Shown here piece after piece: positions 8,118 through 16,732 of a DNA stretch of 64,000 bases. How positions within the stretch are numbered: the first letter of the stretch is position 1; each line of letters begins with the position of its first letter. The notes below the pieces were generated by a model, which saw nothing but the letters and a program-made list of their open reading frames with translations, was not told where the DNA came from and ran no database searches. The stretch comes from Erythrobacter sp. EC-HK427 (GTDB taxonomy: Bacteria; Pseudomonadota; Alphaproteobacteria; Sphingomonadales; Sphingomonadaceae), in contig NZ_LR701479.1 in NCBI RefSeq assembly GCF_902498745.1, forward strand, positions 686,292 through 750,291, written 5' to 3'. The translations under genes and the position numbers were made by a program.

Positions 8118-9124
8118 TGACCCATGACACCGCGCCCGGCGCACCGCAGATACGCATGCCCGCCAGCTATGTGCGTGCCATTATCCGGCGGTATGAAAGC
8201 GTGCTTTCGCAAGACGCAGATTGGTTTGCTGCGGTGCAGGACGCATTGGCCCGGCCCGCAAATTCGGGCAGCGTCGCGCTTGGGTTTCTGTTCGATGTGG
8301 TTGATCGCCTTAACCGTAGAATAGGCCCGGCCTGGCCGATCGATGCGGCACCTGTCTGGCGCACAGCGATGCACGGATCGCTGGATGTTGCCACGCGCAG
8401 CAGCGCGACGATTGGCGATGCGATTGATATCCTTGTGCGTTACGGGCGTGTTCGCGCACCGTTCTTTACCATTCGCCAGATCATGCGGCCGCAATCGCGA
8501 ACGCTGATCTTCATGCCCGTTTGCGACATGGAAAAACCTGTCTTTCAGGCGCTGGGTGAGGCTGTTGTCTTGAGCGGCATGGGGATGCTGGATCAAGTCA
8601 GTGAAGGCCAGATTGATGGGATTGGTATTCTGGTTCCATGGCAAGCGCCTGACCATGCCGGTATCCTGAACGACCGGTTGGGCGGGGTGATTTCCTTTGG
8701 CGCACCGCAGATTGAGCTGCGCATCCCGGCATCGCTCTGCCCGATGCCCATTCCCTTTTTCGACCCCGACCTGCTGGCAGCAGCCCGGCATGAACTGGAT
8801 CACGCGCTGGGCGCGCTATCGGGGGTTGATCTGATTGTTGAAGATGTGAAGCGGCTTCTGGCGGCATCCGGGACAGCGCGGACGAGCGAAGAGGCAATCG
8901 CCCGGCAACTAGGCCTGTCCCGCCGCACACTCGTGCGCCGGCTTGGCGCGCATGGGACGACATTTCGCCGCTTGCTAGACGGTCATCTCATCCAGAAAGC
9001 CGCCCAATTGAGCGCGACAAGGGCCCTTACCCGCGATGCCCTGGCCGATCAGCTGGGTTATGCCGATCCCACCAGCCTGAGCAGGGCAATGCGCAGATGG
9101 CGCAAGGATGAAGCGGGCGGATAG
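8117..9124 (+). CDS. AraC-family regulator, divergent from alkB
   Basis: A 335-residue regulator; ATG 8117 is preferred over an in-frame TTG nine bases earlier. The first ~190 residues fit the arabinose-binding-like effector domain of the OruR/ArgR-type AraC group (for example SVALGFLFDVVDRL, DILVRYGRVRAPFF). The last ~90 residues form an HTH_18-type pair: EEAIARQLGLSRRTLVRRL and TRDALADQLGYADPTSLSRAMRRW. Such proteins control alkB in several alkane degraders, and the divergent layout supports this here. The inducer is unknown. Confidence 0.9.
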   Translation: MTHDTAPGAPQIRMPASYVRAIIRRYESVLSQDADWFAAVQDALARPANSGSVALGFLFDVVDRLNRRIGPAWPIDAAPVWRTAMHGSLDVATRSSATIGDAIDILVRYGRVRAPFFTIRQIMRPQSRTLIFMPVCDMEKPVFQALGEAVVLSGMGMLDQVSEGQIDGIGILVPWQAPDHAGILNDRLGGVISFGAPQIELRIPASLCPMPIPFFDPDLLAAARHELDHALGALSGVDLIVEDVKRLLAASGTARTSEEAIARQLGLSRRTLVRRLGAHGTTFRRLLDGHLIQKAAQLSATRALTRDALADQLGYADPTSLSRAMRRWRKDEAGG

Positions 9125-9565
9125 ACAGGGTGGGAAGGGTGCGGGCAATGTCGAAAGCAGTCCCAAATCGATGCGATAGGCATTCGTTTGGGGTCGGGGT
9201 TTTTCAATCAGCTGATTGCTCTTGCTGGTGCGGCCCTTTGATCCACGCTGACCACCCTGCGGCAACCCCATAGCGCAAATGCTACAAGGGCGCGTTATGA
9301 CAGGAACTGGGTCGGAAGCCGAATGTCAGCTTTCCGCTCTCCGCCGTTCGAAAGCGGACCGTCAACAATCGGCCCATTTCCAGACTATCGACGTGATATG
9401 TTACCGACGACTGCTTTCAGGTACGCCCAAGTAACGTCCGAACGACCGAGATTGGGGTGGGGAGTGGACGTTTAACAGGTTCGACCAATCAGGGCGCACG
9501 CCGGAGTTCCTGTTGCATCTATGACCGCAGAGGTTAGCCTCTGATATAAGCGAAATGGAGGTAAC
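9125..9565. other. Intergenic DNA with a 14-bp palindrome and repeat traces
   Basis: No gene seen. A perfect palindrome CAATCAGCTGATTG lies at 9205-9218. Around 9310-9335 a GGTCG...GAATGTCAGCTTT segment resembles the dispersed repeat at 5249 and 11029, and CCGAGATTGGGGTGG near 9450 resembles 3148-3162. These look like remnants of small repeats. Confidence 0.45.
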
Positions 9566-10957
9566 TTGAGATTTCAACTAACCAAATCGCAACGTTGGCT
9601 GGTTGTTGGACTAGCCATTGCTATCTCGATCATGCTTTTTGTGCAGGTAGAGGAGGAGGGCTTGGCCGACTCTCAATGGTTGGTTGGCCTGTTGGTTGTT
9701 GGTGGCCTTCTATTCGCCGCATTCAGTTCCAATTCGCAAGGCGCTCCCGCAGCCAAAGCGAAGCGCACAATGGCTTTCGGCGAAGAAGAAATACGTGAGG
9801 AGTTTCTGGAGACATACGCCCAGATTTCTAGCTTTTTGAGAGCTGCTGCGACAAATTCGGTCCCTTCGGGCGTGCATTATGAACTCGATGGAATTTCGAC
9901 GAATATGCGATCCGAAATTCTTGTGCAGGCTGATGAAGTTGGAACGAAGCTTTCCTTCGCAATCTGTTGGCTGGCCATTGCACGGCAATCGCCAGAAGCC
10001 CAACATAGCGCTACTGCCGAGAAGCTCATGCTGATTGCCGGTGGCCACCTATCCAAAGCAATCGCGAACCAGTTAAGGCAGGAAGGCCTAGAGGCCGAAG
10101 CCAGACCTCGCGCGCTCCAAGCTGCGGCTAAAGAAATTGGGCGGTATAAACTCGCGGCGGTTGAAGCAGCCAAGGCGTTCGCAGCAAGTAGGAACCATCC
10201 GATGGATTCCCTTTACAACTTAGTCGAGACGGAGCTTCCGCTTGGCCATCGAACCCCTGAAGAGAGAGAGAAATTTTACGGTCCCAAAATCCGAGAGCAG
10301 TGGGGAAGACCGGAGCGTAGACCACGCACTAATCCGCAGCCTGCATCCAAATCTCAAGTCGATGCATTGGAGGCTTTGGCCAACTCAATCCCAAAGCTCG
10401 ATGAGCGTTATGAACTGATGGAGAAACTATACAACTCGCTTTGCAATCAGTGGTCTGAGTTCTTCTCAAGCTCTGTGGTTGATCGTCTTGGCCGCCTTAG
10501 CCGGTCAGACATGGACCACATGCGGAAGTTTTCTGAGATGGCCGCGATCTCGATGTCCTTTGCGAATCTGATGCTCTTCATCAAGGGCGAGCAAGCCAGG
10601 TACAAGGATGAAGATCGGAATATAGATGCGAGCGTCGCTAGAGTGCTTGCGACCCAGCGACTGTCGAAGCAAATCAAGCACACTTTGGATACAGGGCCAG
10701 CATTGTTGACAAAGGACCAGAAGCACCCCGATGTTTTGCGCTCGATGGCGATGAAGAAGCTCGAAGCTTACGAGTTGGCGGTAATCGAGAGCATGTCTCG
10801 CTATTCGAAGCAAACAGAGTTCCCATTCGACCCACTGTTCGTCGCGATCGACAAAGAGGCAAGATACAATCTTCCTGATCCAAAGGCACGAGAGGACTTT
10901 TTTGGAATCAAGTTCCGAGAAGAGCTGGGGCGATTGGTCCGAAATAGAGAACCCTAG
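9566..10957 (+). CDS. Unknown two-helix membrane protein with a duplicated domain
   Basis: A 463-residue protein starting at TTG 9566 with GGAGG five bases upstream; the ATG at 9555 is out of frame and stops after four codons. Two membrane helices lie at about residues 11-27 and 38-54, and the rest appears cytoplasmic and helical. Two halves of the soluble part repeat: residues ~182-248 and ~390-457 share a KxxxYxLAxxE helix, a DxLxxxxxxE segment and a REx-F-G-x-K-x-RE-x-x-GR tail. I do not know the family. The gene stands alone between repeat-bearing gaps and is somewhat more AT-rich than the xylan locus, so it may be acquired. Confidence 0.75.
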   Translation: MRFQLTKSQRWLVVGLAIAISIMLFVQVEEEGLADSQWLVGLLVVGGLLFAAFSSNSQGAPAAKAKRTMAFGEEEIREEFLETYAQISSFLRAAATNSVPSGVHYELDGISTNMRSEILVQADEVGTKLSFAICWLAIARQSPEAQHSATAEKLMLIAGGHLSKAIANQLRQEGLEAEARPRALQAAAKEIGRYKLAAVEAAKAFAASRNHPMDSLYNLVETELPLGHRTPEEREKFYGPKIREQWGRPERRPRTNPQPASKSQVDALEALANSIPKLDERYELMEKLYNSLCNQWSEFFSSSVVDRLGRLSRSDMDHMRKFSEMAAISMSFANLMLFIKGEQARYKDEDRNIDASVARVLATQRLSKQIKHTLDTGPALLTKDQKHPDVLRSMAMKKLEAYELAVIESMSRYSKQTEFPFDPLFVAIDKEARYNLPDPKAREDFFGIKFREELGRLVRNREP

Positions 10958-11255
10958 TGGGATCGAGAGCTATCTCAGATTATTTGCTAAGCTTTAGATC
11001 GCGGAGCCGTTCTGAACGTCCGCAATTGGGTCGTTTGCTGAAGGGCAGCTTTGGGCGTTAGGGAGCCTAAAATCAGACAGTTCTCTTTGGGCCCATTGTC
11101 CGCCATTTGCTCCTCACTTATTGGAACGGTGACTTTTGGGCCGATTGCGGTCAGTCCGCTTTGGGAACTTGATTCTGCTCGAGCAGACATTCATTGATCG
11201 TTCGTCTCTATCTGATCGTCAGCGTCTGTTGCGATGGTTGTCGGCCGAGGTCATC
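10958..11255. other. Intergenic DNA with a dispersed-repeat copy
   Basis: No gene supported. GGTCGTTTGCTGAAGGGCAGC at 11029-11049 differs at two positions from 5249-5269. Several segments of the form TTTGGGCCxATTG follow (near 11090 and 11135), which look like variants of one short repeat. Confidence 0.45.
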
Positions 11256-11819
11256 TCATCTCTGCGGCATTGTTCCGGGCCGCAAATGGGGGAACATGTG
11301 CGCCACATAGTCGGCCTTGCCGAGATCCACTCTGCAGTGCCTCAGAATCGCATATGCGGTCATCACATGGAAGTAGAACTGTCCGATTGCCCAGTCTCTG
11401 GAATACTGGTCGAGTGTGAGATCGAAGACCATGCCGTTGGGTAGAGTATGGGCGACCGCCCTGTCGGGATCGATGGAAACGATACCTTCAGCTAGGGATT
11501 GGACAGATGCAATCGTCTGATCGATCCGACCTTGCGCATTCGCGATCGTGTCGGAAGTGTTGTCCGCATTTCGGCCCTCCGCAAGAAGATCGGTTATGAT
11601 GGACGGGAATTCTTCATCGCGCAGGCGATGCATTCCTTCGAGCGCCTGCACGCAAGCAAACCGGATCTGTGTCGATAGTGGGAACATGTCTGGCGCAAGC
11701 CGTTCTGCCAAAAGCAGATCGGCATCAGTCTGCATTTGAGCACGCGCTTTGGACAACCATGCTGACAAAGCGGTCAGCATCTGGATGTAGGTTGGCGCTA
11801 GCAAATCGGTCGGTGTCAT
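11256..11819 (-). CDS. DUF1993-family protein
   Basis: A 187-residue protein with the DUF1993 layout: N-terminal LLAPTYIQMLTALSAWLSKA, a middle FACVQALEGMHRL segment, and the C-terminal QYSRDWAIGQFYFHVMTAYAILRHCRVDLGK stretch. These proteins have a four-helix DinB-like fold; biochemical role is not established. It lies downstream of and in the same direction as the NmrA, AraC and SDR genes, with a 101-base gap to the NmrA gene, so it may belong to the same stress or detoxification group. Confidence 0.85.
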   Translation of the reverse strand: MTPTDLLAPTYIQMLTALSAWLSKARAQMQTDADLLLAERLAPDMFPLSTQIRFACVQALEGMHRLRDEEFPSIITDLLAEGRNADNTSDTIANAQGRIDQTIASVQSLAEGIVSIDPDRAVAHTLPNGMVFDLTLDQYSRDWAIGQFYFHVMTAYAILRHCRVDLGKADYVAHMFPHLRPGTMPQR

Positions 11820-11920
11820 AATGCTTGGGTCATACCGTGAGAGATGTGACGATAATCAAAGGGGTAATGCCTCGTACCCGCAATTTGCGCCCTAGAGCAG
11901 GCCTTTCCGCCTCCTCCTGT

Positions 11921-12790
11921 CTACGCAAAGCGCTTCTCGGCCCAGGTCCGAAAGTTCGTCGGGCTGTTGGCAATATCTTCGGCAGTGCGCACGGCAGTTT
12001 GATCGAGACCGGCGTTCTTTGCCTTCAGCATCTCGATCATTGCGAGCGCCATGCCCTCCGACGCGCCACTCTGCAGCATGGCTTCCTTCATTTCGGCCAT
12101 CGATATCTCGACATAATTCACCGCGTGCCCGACCACCCCAGACAGGATGCGTGCCATCCTAATGAACGTGAGCTCTTCTGGTCCGATCATCGGCACTTCG
12201 TGAACCCCAGACCAGCTGCCGTCGAGCAGTAGCCTTACACTCACTTGGGCGACATCCTCCGGCGCGACATGCCGCAGCTTGAGGTCCGCATTGGCCGGAT
12301 AACAAAACGTACCGGTTTCGCGGATCGAGTCTGCTTGTCGCAGAACGTTCGACATCAGCGAAGCGCAGGCCAGAGCAGCATAGTTCACGCCGGTTGCTTT
12401 CAGCATATCATCCATCCGAATGCTCGCCGAGGCGTGACCTGCATCGTCCGGCCAGCCCCGGCCCAGTGCAGAAATGCTCACGACATGCGTAATGCCGGAG
12501 GACGGGAGAAGCTGCGCCGCAGCCTCGGAGAAGCCGACATAGGCTGCTTCAGCATCGGTTGCGGCCGGATCGGACGGGACAAGCCAGAACAGCCGCGTTG
12601 CACCATCGAAGGCTCGTTCCAGCGTTTCCCGGTCGCGATGCGAGCCTTCGACGATGTCGCCGCATTCTTTGATTTGGGTCGGCAGCCTCGAAGGGTCGCG
12701 CGCGATAACCCGGAACGGTTTTCCGCTTGTGAGAATTTGCTCGGTGACTTGGGTTCCGATATCACCCGTAGGTGCTGTGATAACGATCAT
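11921..12790 (-). CDS. NmrA-like NAD(P)-binding protein
   Basis: A 289-residue Rossmann protein with MIVITAPTGDIGTQVTEQIL (GxxGxxG-type motif) and RDPSRL, followed by an NmrA-type domain containing HVVSISALGRGWP and an extended C-terminal helical part. It resembles azoreductase/quinone reductase-like NmrA proteins. It is 64 bases downstream of the AraC-type gene, same direction, and is its likely target. Substrate unknown. Confidence 0.85.
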   Translation of the reverse strand: MIVITAPTGDIGTQVTEQILTSGKPFRVIARDPSRLPTQIKECGDIVEGSHRDRETLERAFDGATRLFWLVPSDPAATDAEAAYVGFSEAAAQLLPSSGITHVVSISALGRGWPDDAGHASASIRMDDMLKATGVNYAALACASLMSNVLRQADSIRETGTFCYPANADLKLRHVAPEDVAQVSVRLLLDGSWSGVHEVPMIGPEELTFIRMARILSGVVGHAVNYVEISMAEMKEAMLQSGASEGMALAMIEMLKAKNAGLDQTAVRTAEDIANSPTNFRTWAEKRFA

Positions 12791-12854
12791 GATGGATTCC
12801 TGATTTCTGATGAGGGGAGCTGACGAGGCTTCAAGTCTGGACTGATGGCTTGAT

Positions 12855-13763
12855 TTAGCCAGCGGTGATGACGCCGGTCTCGGAATTCTTCAGTCGCTCG
12901 ACATCGCCGGTCGGCGCTCTTCCATAGAGACGACGATAATCACGACTGAATTGCGACGGGCTTTCGTAACCAACGGCAAATCCGGCTTCGGCAACGCCTA
13001 CAGGAGCCGACACCATCATGCGCCGCGCTTCCTCCAGCCTCAGCCGGGTGCGAAACTGCAACGGGCTGAGACCCGTGGCATCCTTGAAATCGCGATACAG
13101 CGAGGACTGGCTTCGCGCCGCGATCGAAAGCAATTCGGCGAGATCGAATGGCTGACGGAAAGTCTTTTGCAGATGGATGATCGCCCGCTCCACTGGCGCC
13201 GCGCGCTCGTCTTCATAGGCAGATTTGCGAAGCTGCGCGCCGTAGGGGCCGGTCAGCAATCTATACAGAATTTCTCTCTCGTAGAGCGGTGCAAGATGGG
13301 CAGCCGCCACGGGATCATTGAGGAGCCCAACTAGCCGCGCAAGCGCATTCATGAGATCGGGCGGGGTTTGCGCAATGCCGATTGCCTGGATTGGCGCGCG
13401 AGGTGGCATCTGTTCGCGCATCTCGCGCAGAATCTGCCGATCGAAAAGCAGCTGCACGCAGATATACGGTTGCTCTTCGTCAGCCTTCGTTATGAGACCC
13501 ACCACCGGCACGTCGAAGCCGGCGATCAGATACTGCCCTGCCCCATACGCGAGATCGCCCACACCGCTGCGCACTGCTTTCGCTCCCTGAACAATTGCGC
13601 AGAAGGAAGGCTTGTAGAATGCGGGGACGGGTCCGCTCGGGGCGAGCGATTGGTGCAGGATCAGGCGCGGTATGTCAGTTTCGACCGTGGCGTCGCCGGT
13701 AACAATCTTCCGCGCGGTCGCCACAATGGCGGCTGTATCCGCTTGCATCGCGGCGTCGTTCAT
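12855..13763 (-). CDS. AraC-family regulator with AraC_N cupin domain
   Basis: A 302-residue regulator. The N-terminal ~190 residues show the AraC_N signature (PSFCAIVQGAKAV, YGAGQYLIAGFDVPVVG). The C-terminal HTH pair is QPFDLAELLSIAARSQSSLY and PVGVAEAGFAVGYESPSQFSRDYRRLYGR, followed by APTGDVERL. This subgroup is usually encoded beside SDR or NmrA oxidoreductases it controls, and here it lies between exactly such genes (NmrA downstream, SDR upstream). Confidence 0.92.
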   Translation of the reverse strand: MNDAAMQADTAAIVATARKIVTGDATVETDIPRLILHQSLAPSGPVPAFYKPSFCAIVQGAKAVRSGVGDLAYGAGQYLIAGFDVPVVGLITKADEEQPYICVQLLFDRQILREMREQMPPRAPIQAIGIAQTPPDLMNALARLVGLLNDPVAAAHLAPLYEREILYRLLTGPYGAQLRKSAYEDERAAPVERAIIHLQKTFRQPFDLAELLSIAARSQSSLYRDFKDATGLSPLQFRTRLRLEEARRMMVSAPVGVAEAGFAVGYESPSQFSRDYRRLYGRAPTGDVERLKNSETGVITAG

Positions 13764-13826
13764 GGGCGTACCCCAAGGCGCGATATTGGCGAGCCGGTCG
13801 ATAGCGATAAGCGAGGCCGCGAGCCG

Positions 13827-14666
13827 TCATGCATCGGCGAAATCCGTCGATGCTGAAAGCTTCGCATGAGTGGCAAGATCGCTCAGACGCTTCGCATATG
13901 CGTTCCCAACATAACTGAGCGCGTCCGTTCCAACCAGCAGGCGCATGGGGGGCTTTCCCATATGCGCAATCGCGACCAGCGCCTCGCCGAGCTTGCGCGG
14001 ATCGCCTGACTGCCGATGGTTCATCGCGTCATATGCCTCGCGATGCTGCTGCGATGATTGCGCGACTTCCGGAATCTCGATTTCGCCGTAAGAAACAGAA
14101 GACACATCGAGAAAATCTGTCCGGAAGAAGCCCGGCTCAACGACAGTCACGTTGACACCGTATTCGGCCACCTCCTGTGCGACGCCTTCCGAAAATCCTT
14201 CGACCGCATGTTTGCTCGCGCAATAGACTGAGGATGCCGGAAACGACAACGTGCCACCTATTGACGTGATGTTGATGATATGGCCGCTGCCCTGCTGGCG
14301 CATGACCGGAAGGACACGCCGGGTCATCTCCATCACTCCGAACACATTGACATCGAATTGCTTCCTGATCTGTCGCTCGCTGACTGTCTCGAATATGCCC
14401 ATCTGGCCATAGCCAGCATTGTTGACGAGAACGTCGATGCGACCGAACTGGTCGAGTGTATGGGCAATTGCTGCGCCGCATTGATCGTAATTGGTCACGT
14501 CGAGATCGAGAAAAAGCAACGCATCGCTTTCAGGAAGTTCGGATTTCGCTTGGGCCGCATCCCGGCCTGTCGCAATCACGCAATCGCCAGCAATTAGCGC
14601 GGCTCGGGCGATTTCGAGGCCTAGACCGCGTGTCGCGCCTGTGATGAACCAGACTTTTCCGTTCAT
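13827..14666 (-). CDS. Classical SDR oxidoreductase
   Basis: A 279-residue short-chain dehydrogenase. I start at ATG 14666 (MNGKVWFITGATRGLG), with GGAGATC upstream; the longer frame adds 34 non-conserved residues. Cofactor motif TGATRGLG, the NNAGYGQ motif, catalytic Ser (INITSIGG) and YCASKHA (Y-x-x-x-K) are all intact. The ATGRD after strand 2 suggests NADPH preference. It is 63 bases upstream of the AraC gene and probably under its control. Substrate unknown. Confidence 0.92.
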   Translation of the reverse strand: MNGKVWFITGATRGLGLEIARAALIAGDCVIATGRDAAQAKSELPESDALLFLDLDVTNYDQCGAAIAHTLDQFGRIDVLVNNAGYGQMGIFETVSERQIRKQFDVNVFGVMEMTRRVLPVMRQQGSGHIINITSIGGTLSFPASSVYCASKHAVEGFSEGVAQEVAEYGVNVTVVEPGFFRTDFLDVSSVSYGEIEIPEVAQSSQQHREAYDAMNHRQSGDPRKLGEALVAIAHMGKPPMRLLVGTDALSYVGNAYAKRLSDLATHAKLSASTDFADA

Positions 14667-15229
14667 GTTTGATCTCCGAAAGCGTTTCGGGGAGCATGCC
14701 GACATTGTTGCGGCACGGTTATAGCGATCTTCCCGTTTGCTTGCACAATATTCCCAATTTAGGCTCAAAGGGGATTGAGCGATTGAAGCAGATCAGGCGA
14801 GTGCAGGCCTCGGCTATGCCGCAACGATCATCCCGGGCACAAGCACGCTGGTCTTTCCTTCCACCCGGCCGTTTGGCACTGCGCCAGAGGGATCGGTGGC
14901 GTTGTGGTCAGCGGAGCTGCCAGAAACTCGATAGATGTGGATCGACTAGGACCGTCGACCCGCTCGGCCGTGTCGGCCTTCAGATGAAACTTCGTGGTTC
15001 CTGTCTTCCGGGATGCCATTCCGGGACGCGTCCTTGCCGCACCGCCGCGCCCGGCGAGCGGTCCACCCATCTCCAGAGCCTGAGAATCCCATTGATGCGC
15101 GGACCGATCTGGGTTGCGCGCTGACGTCTATTTCTCGCCTCATCGGCGAGGCGCCGTGCGTACCTGCGAACAGGCAAGACGCGCTGTGGCTTTTGGGCCC
15201 ATCTCGTTCGGGGTGCGCGGATCGCGAAG
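14667..15229. other. 563-bp gap, no recognisable gene
   Basis: Several short frames exist on both strands but all are arginine- and proline-rich and show no family pattern or ribosome site. It separates the SDR group from the tRNA-Leu-linked element, so the left element border may lie here, but I found no copy of the tRNA 3' end. Confidence 0.4.
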
Positions 15230-15469
15230 TTACTCCGAGCTACGTGCGATAGTTCCAAGGTTCTGTTCCAGATCGTGGAAAGCTAGCTTTGCCGCTTCTA
15301 CAGCTCGATTGGGGCCGGATGCTTCACCGACACCTATTGCGCCACGACCGCCCGTCTCCTTTAAGACAGCCCTTATGTCGGCAAGATCGACGGCGATCAA
15401 TTGCTGATCCATGATCTTAACTAATGTTCCGACCATCTCGGTCATTTGGTCGAGTGCAGCATCGGACAT
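15230..15469 (-). CDS. FtsZ-like mini-protein
   Basis: A 79-residue protein with GAAGG upstream of the ATG. Residues ~24-68 (LIAVDLADIRAVLKETG, then GAIGVGEASGPNRAVEAAKLAF) align closely with the start of the FtsZ C-terminal domain (LINLDFADIRTVM, GxGEAxGxxRAxxAAxxA in alphaproteobacteria). The GTPase domain is absent, so it cannot polymerise as FtsZ does. It is last in a run of small genes in a mobile element. It could be a decoy that binds host FtsZ, or only a fold reuse; the similarity is seen by eye. Confidence 0.65.
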   Translation of the reverse strand: MSDAALDQMTEMVGTLVKIMDQQLIAVDLADIRAVLKETGGRGAIGVGEASGPNRAVEAAKLAFHDLEQNLGTIARSSE

Positions 15470-15530
15470 AGGGCGCCTTCTCTGTCTAGTTGTTCAAGAT
15501 GCCGTGCGCAGACAACTGCTAAGCAATTCT

Positions 15531-15728
15531 TTAATGAAGCTGTTCAGCCGGCCTCGCTGCCACAAGCTCTTCGAAGCGACACCCGACCTTGCGCCACAAG
15601 GCCACACCAGCAAAGTCCCCGGCCTCGAGCAACCGGTCCTGCTGCTGGGCGATGTGAAACCAGCCATCCGCCCCGTGGTGCTTTTCCACCCAAAGTGCCA
15701 TTCCCAGAATTTCCTTGTCACGCGTCAT
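15531..15728 (-). CDS. DUF6961-family small protein
   Basis: A 65-residue protein beginning MTRDKEILGMALWVEKHHG and continuing with DGWFHIAQQQDRLLEAGDFAGV and ALWRKVGCRFEEL. This is the DUF6961 pattern, common in sphingomonad genomes and islands; function unknown. Its start overlaps the end of the upstream small membrane-protein gene by 11 bases, so the two are co-translated. Confidence 0.8.
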   Translation of the reverse strand: MTRDKEILGMALWVEKHHGADGWFHIAQQQDRLLEAGDFAGVALWRKVGCRFEELVAARPAEQLH

Positions 15729-16017
15729 GCGTCAGACATGTTTCTGTTGCCGCGGCCATGGCACTGTCACCAGTGTCTGCGCCAGTTTGCTGGAGAAGCA
15801 AAAGCGAGCTTGTTCGCTCTGCCGGGAAAGTGTGAGCACTGCCCACTATGACCGCCAGCGTGCCGGGATGACCATAGGCAGGGGCTGTAAGAACCAGAAA
15901 TGCCGATATCGCGATACCCAGCATGATAAGCACCGATATCAGTCCGAGGACCTTTTCGACCATCCGCTGCCGAGCAGTCGGCGCCCGGTGCTTGCCCGGT
16001 TCATCCCACTCTTTCAT
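15718..16017 (-). CDS. Small single-pass membrane protein
   Basis: A 99-residue protein whose ATG overlaps the nuclease stop (TGATG). One strong membrane helix spans about residues 20-43 (VLGLISVLIMLGIAISAFLVL), after a charged N-terminus (MKEWDEPGKHRAPTARQR). Nothing conserved is recognised. Coupling to a secreted nuclease and a DUF6961 protein suggests an accessory membrane function of the mobile element. Confidence 0.6.
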   Translation of the reverse strand: MKEWDEPGKHRAPTARQRMVEKVLGLISVLIMLGIAISAFLVLTAPAYGHPGTLAVIVGSAHTFPAERTSSLLLLQQTGADTGDSAMAAATETCLTHDA

Positions 16018-16373
16018 CAGCACCAAGACTCCCTGCGCCCGCTCCAAGTTCGGGCTACGCCTGCAGCAACCATCTGGTCGCCGACGGATCCAGCATCGTT
16101 GGCAATTATGGCCAGCGTCCGCCCATAGCGGTCCTGCCCGTCGCGAATAATCCGGTAGGGCCCGGCATTGAGGATACTTACCAGTGTGTCGCGTGCCTCG
16201 ATCGCCAGCGCGCGCTCGTGTGGACACTCGCCATCCAGCTCGGGGGTATCGATATCGGCAATTCGAATGCGCTCGCGCTCGATAACTATGGAATCCCCGT
16301 CATGCACACAGGTGATGCGCACGCCGCTGGCGGGGCAAACAGCAATAGTCACGGCAAGCAACAAGTCGATCAT
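16017..16373 (-). CDS. Secreted thermonuclease-like protein (SNase fold)
   Basis: A 118-residue staphylococcal-nuclease-like protein. From ATG 16373 it opens with a signal peptide (MIDLLLAVTIAVCPASG), then CVHDGDSIVIERERIRIADIDTPEL and YRIIRDGQDRYGRTLAII, which carry the metal-binding Asp and catalytic Arg motifs (RIxxIDTPE, DRYGRxLA). AGGGAG lies very close to that ATG, so an upstream TTG start at 16415 is possible. Small SNases of this type are frequent on conjugative elements and plasmids. It heads a coupled run of four small genes. Confidence 0.85.
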   Translation of the reverse strand: MIDLLLAVTIAVCPASGVRITCVHDGDSIVIERERIRIADIDTPELDGECPHERALAIEARDTLVSILNAGPYRIIRDGQDRYGRTLAIIANDAGSVGDQMVAAGVARTWSGRRESWC

Positions 16374-16732
16374 TCTCCCTGAGATAACGCGTTTGATCGG
16401 CGTCGCCAAGCTCAAGTCGACGCGATAGCATGAGTGCGACTACCGCACAGATGACAGCCCTGAACGTGCTTTGTTTGTCGGTGCACATGGACAAGCAAGT
16501 GAGCTATCAATCTACGTCCGCGCCGGATGTGATATGACAATGCATGACCCAAAACGTTGCTGACAAAAGTCGACTTCGCCGCTGCTTACCTGAAACTTTG
16601 CAGCAAAAAAGGGACGTGAAAAGGACCATCTCTGGAAGGGCTTTTGCATTGTGATGGGACCCCGCAGAGTTAGGCGGCCCGTCCCGATTGGGACGGACCG
16701 CCCGCCGAGTGACCTGGACCTGTCAGGAGGGG
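16374..16732. other. Gap between nuclease and parB-like gene
   Basis: No gene seen. It holds the presumed promoter of the nuclease operon and, at its right end, a GC hairpin that follows the parB-like gene. Confidence 0.45.
16673..16702 (-). terminator. Hairpin after the parB-like gene
   Basis: GGCGGCCCGTCCC and GGGACGGACCGCC form a 13-bp stem with one mismatch and a GATT loop, 31 bases beyond the parB-like stop. Likely terminator for the minus-strand operon. Confidence 0.55.

Noticed and set aside
14667-15229. Possible transposase remnant
   Set aside because: Some minus-strand frames are Arg-rich, but none shows a DDE or other transposase motif and there are no terminal inverted repeats.
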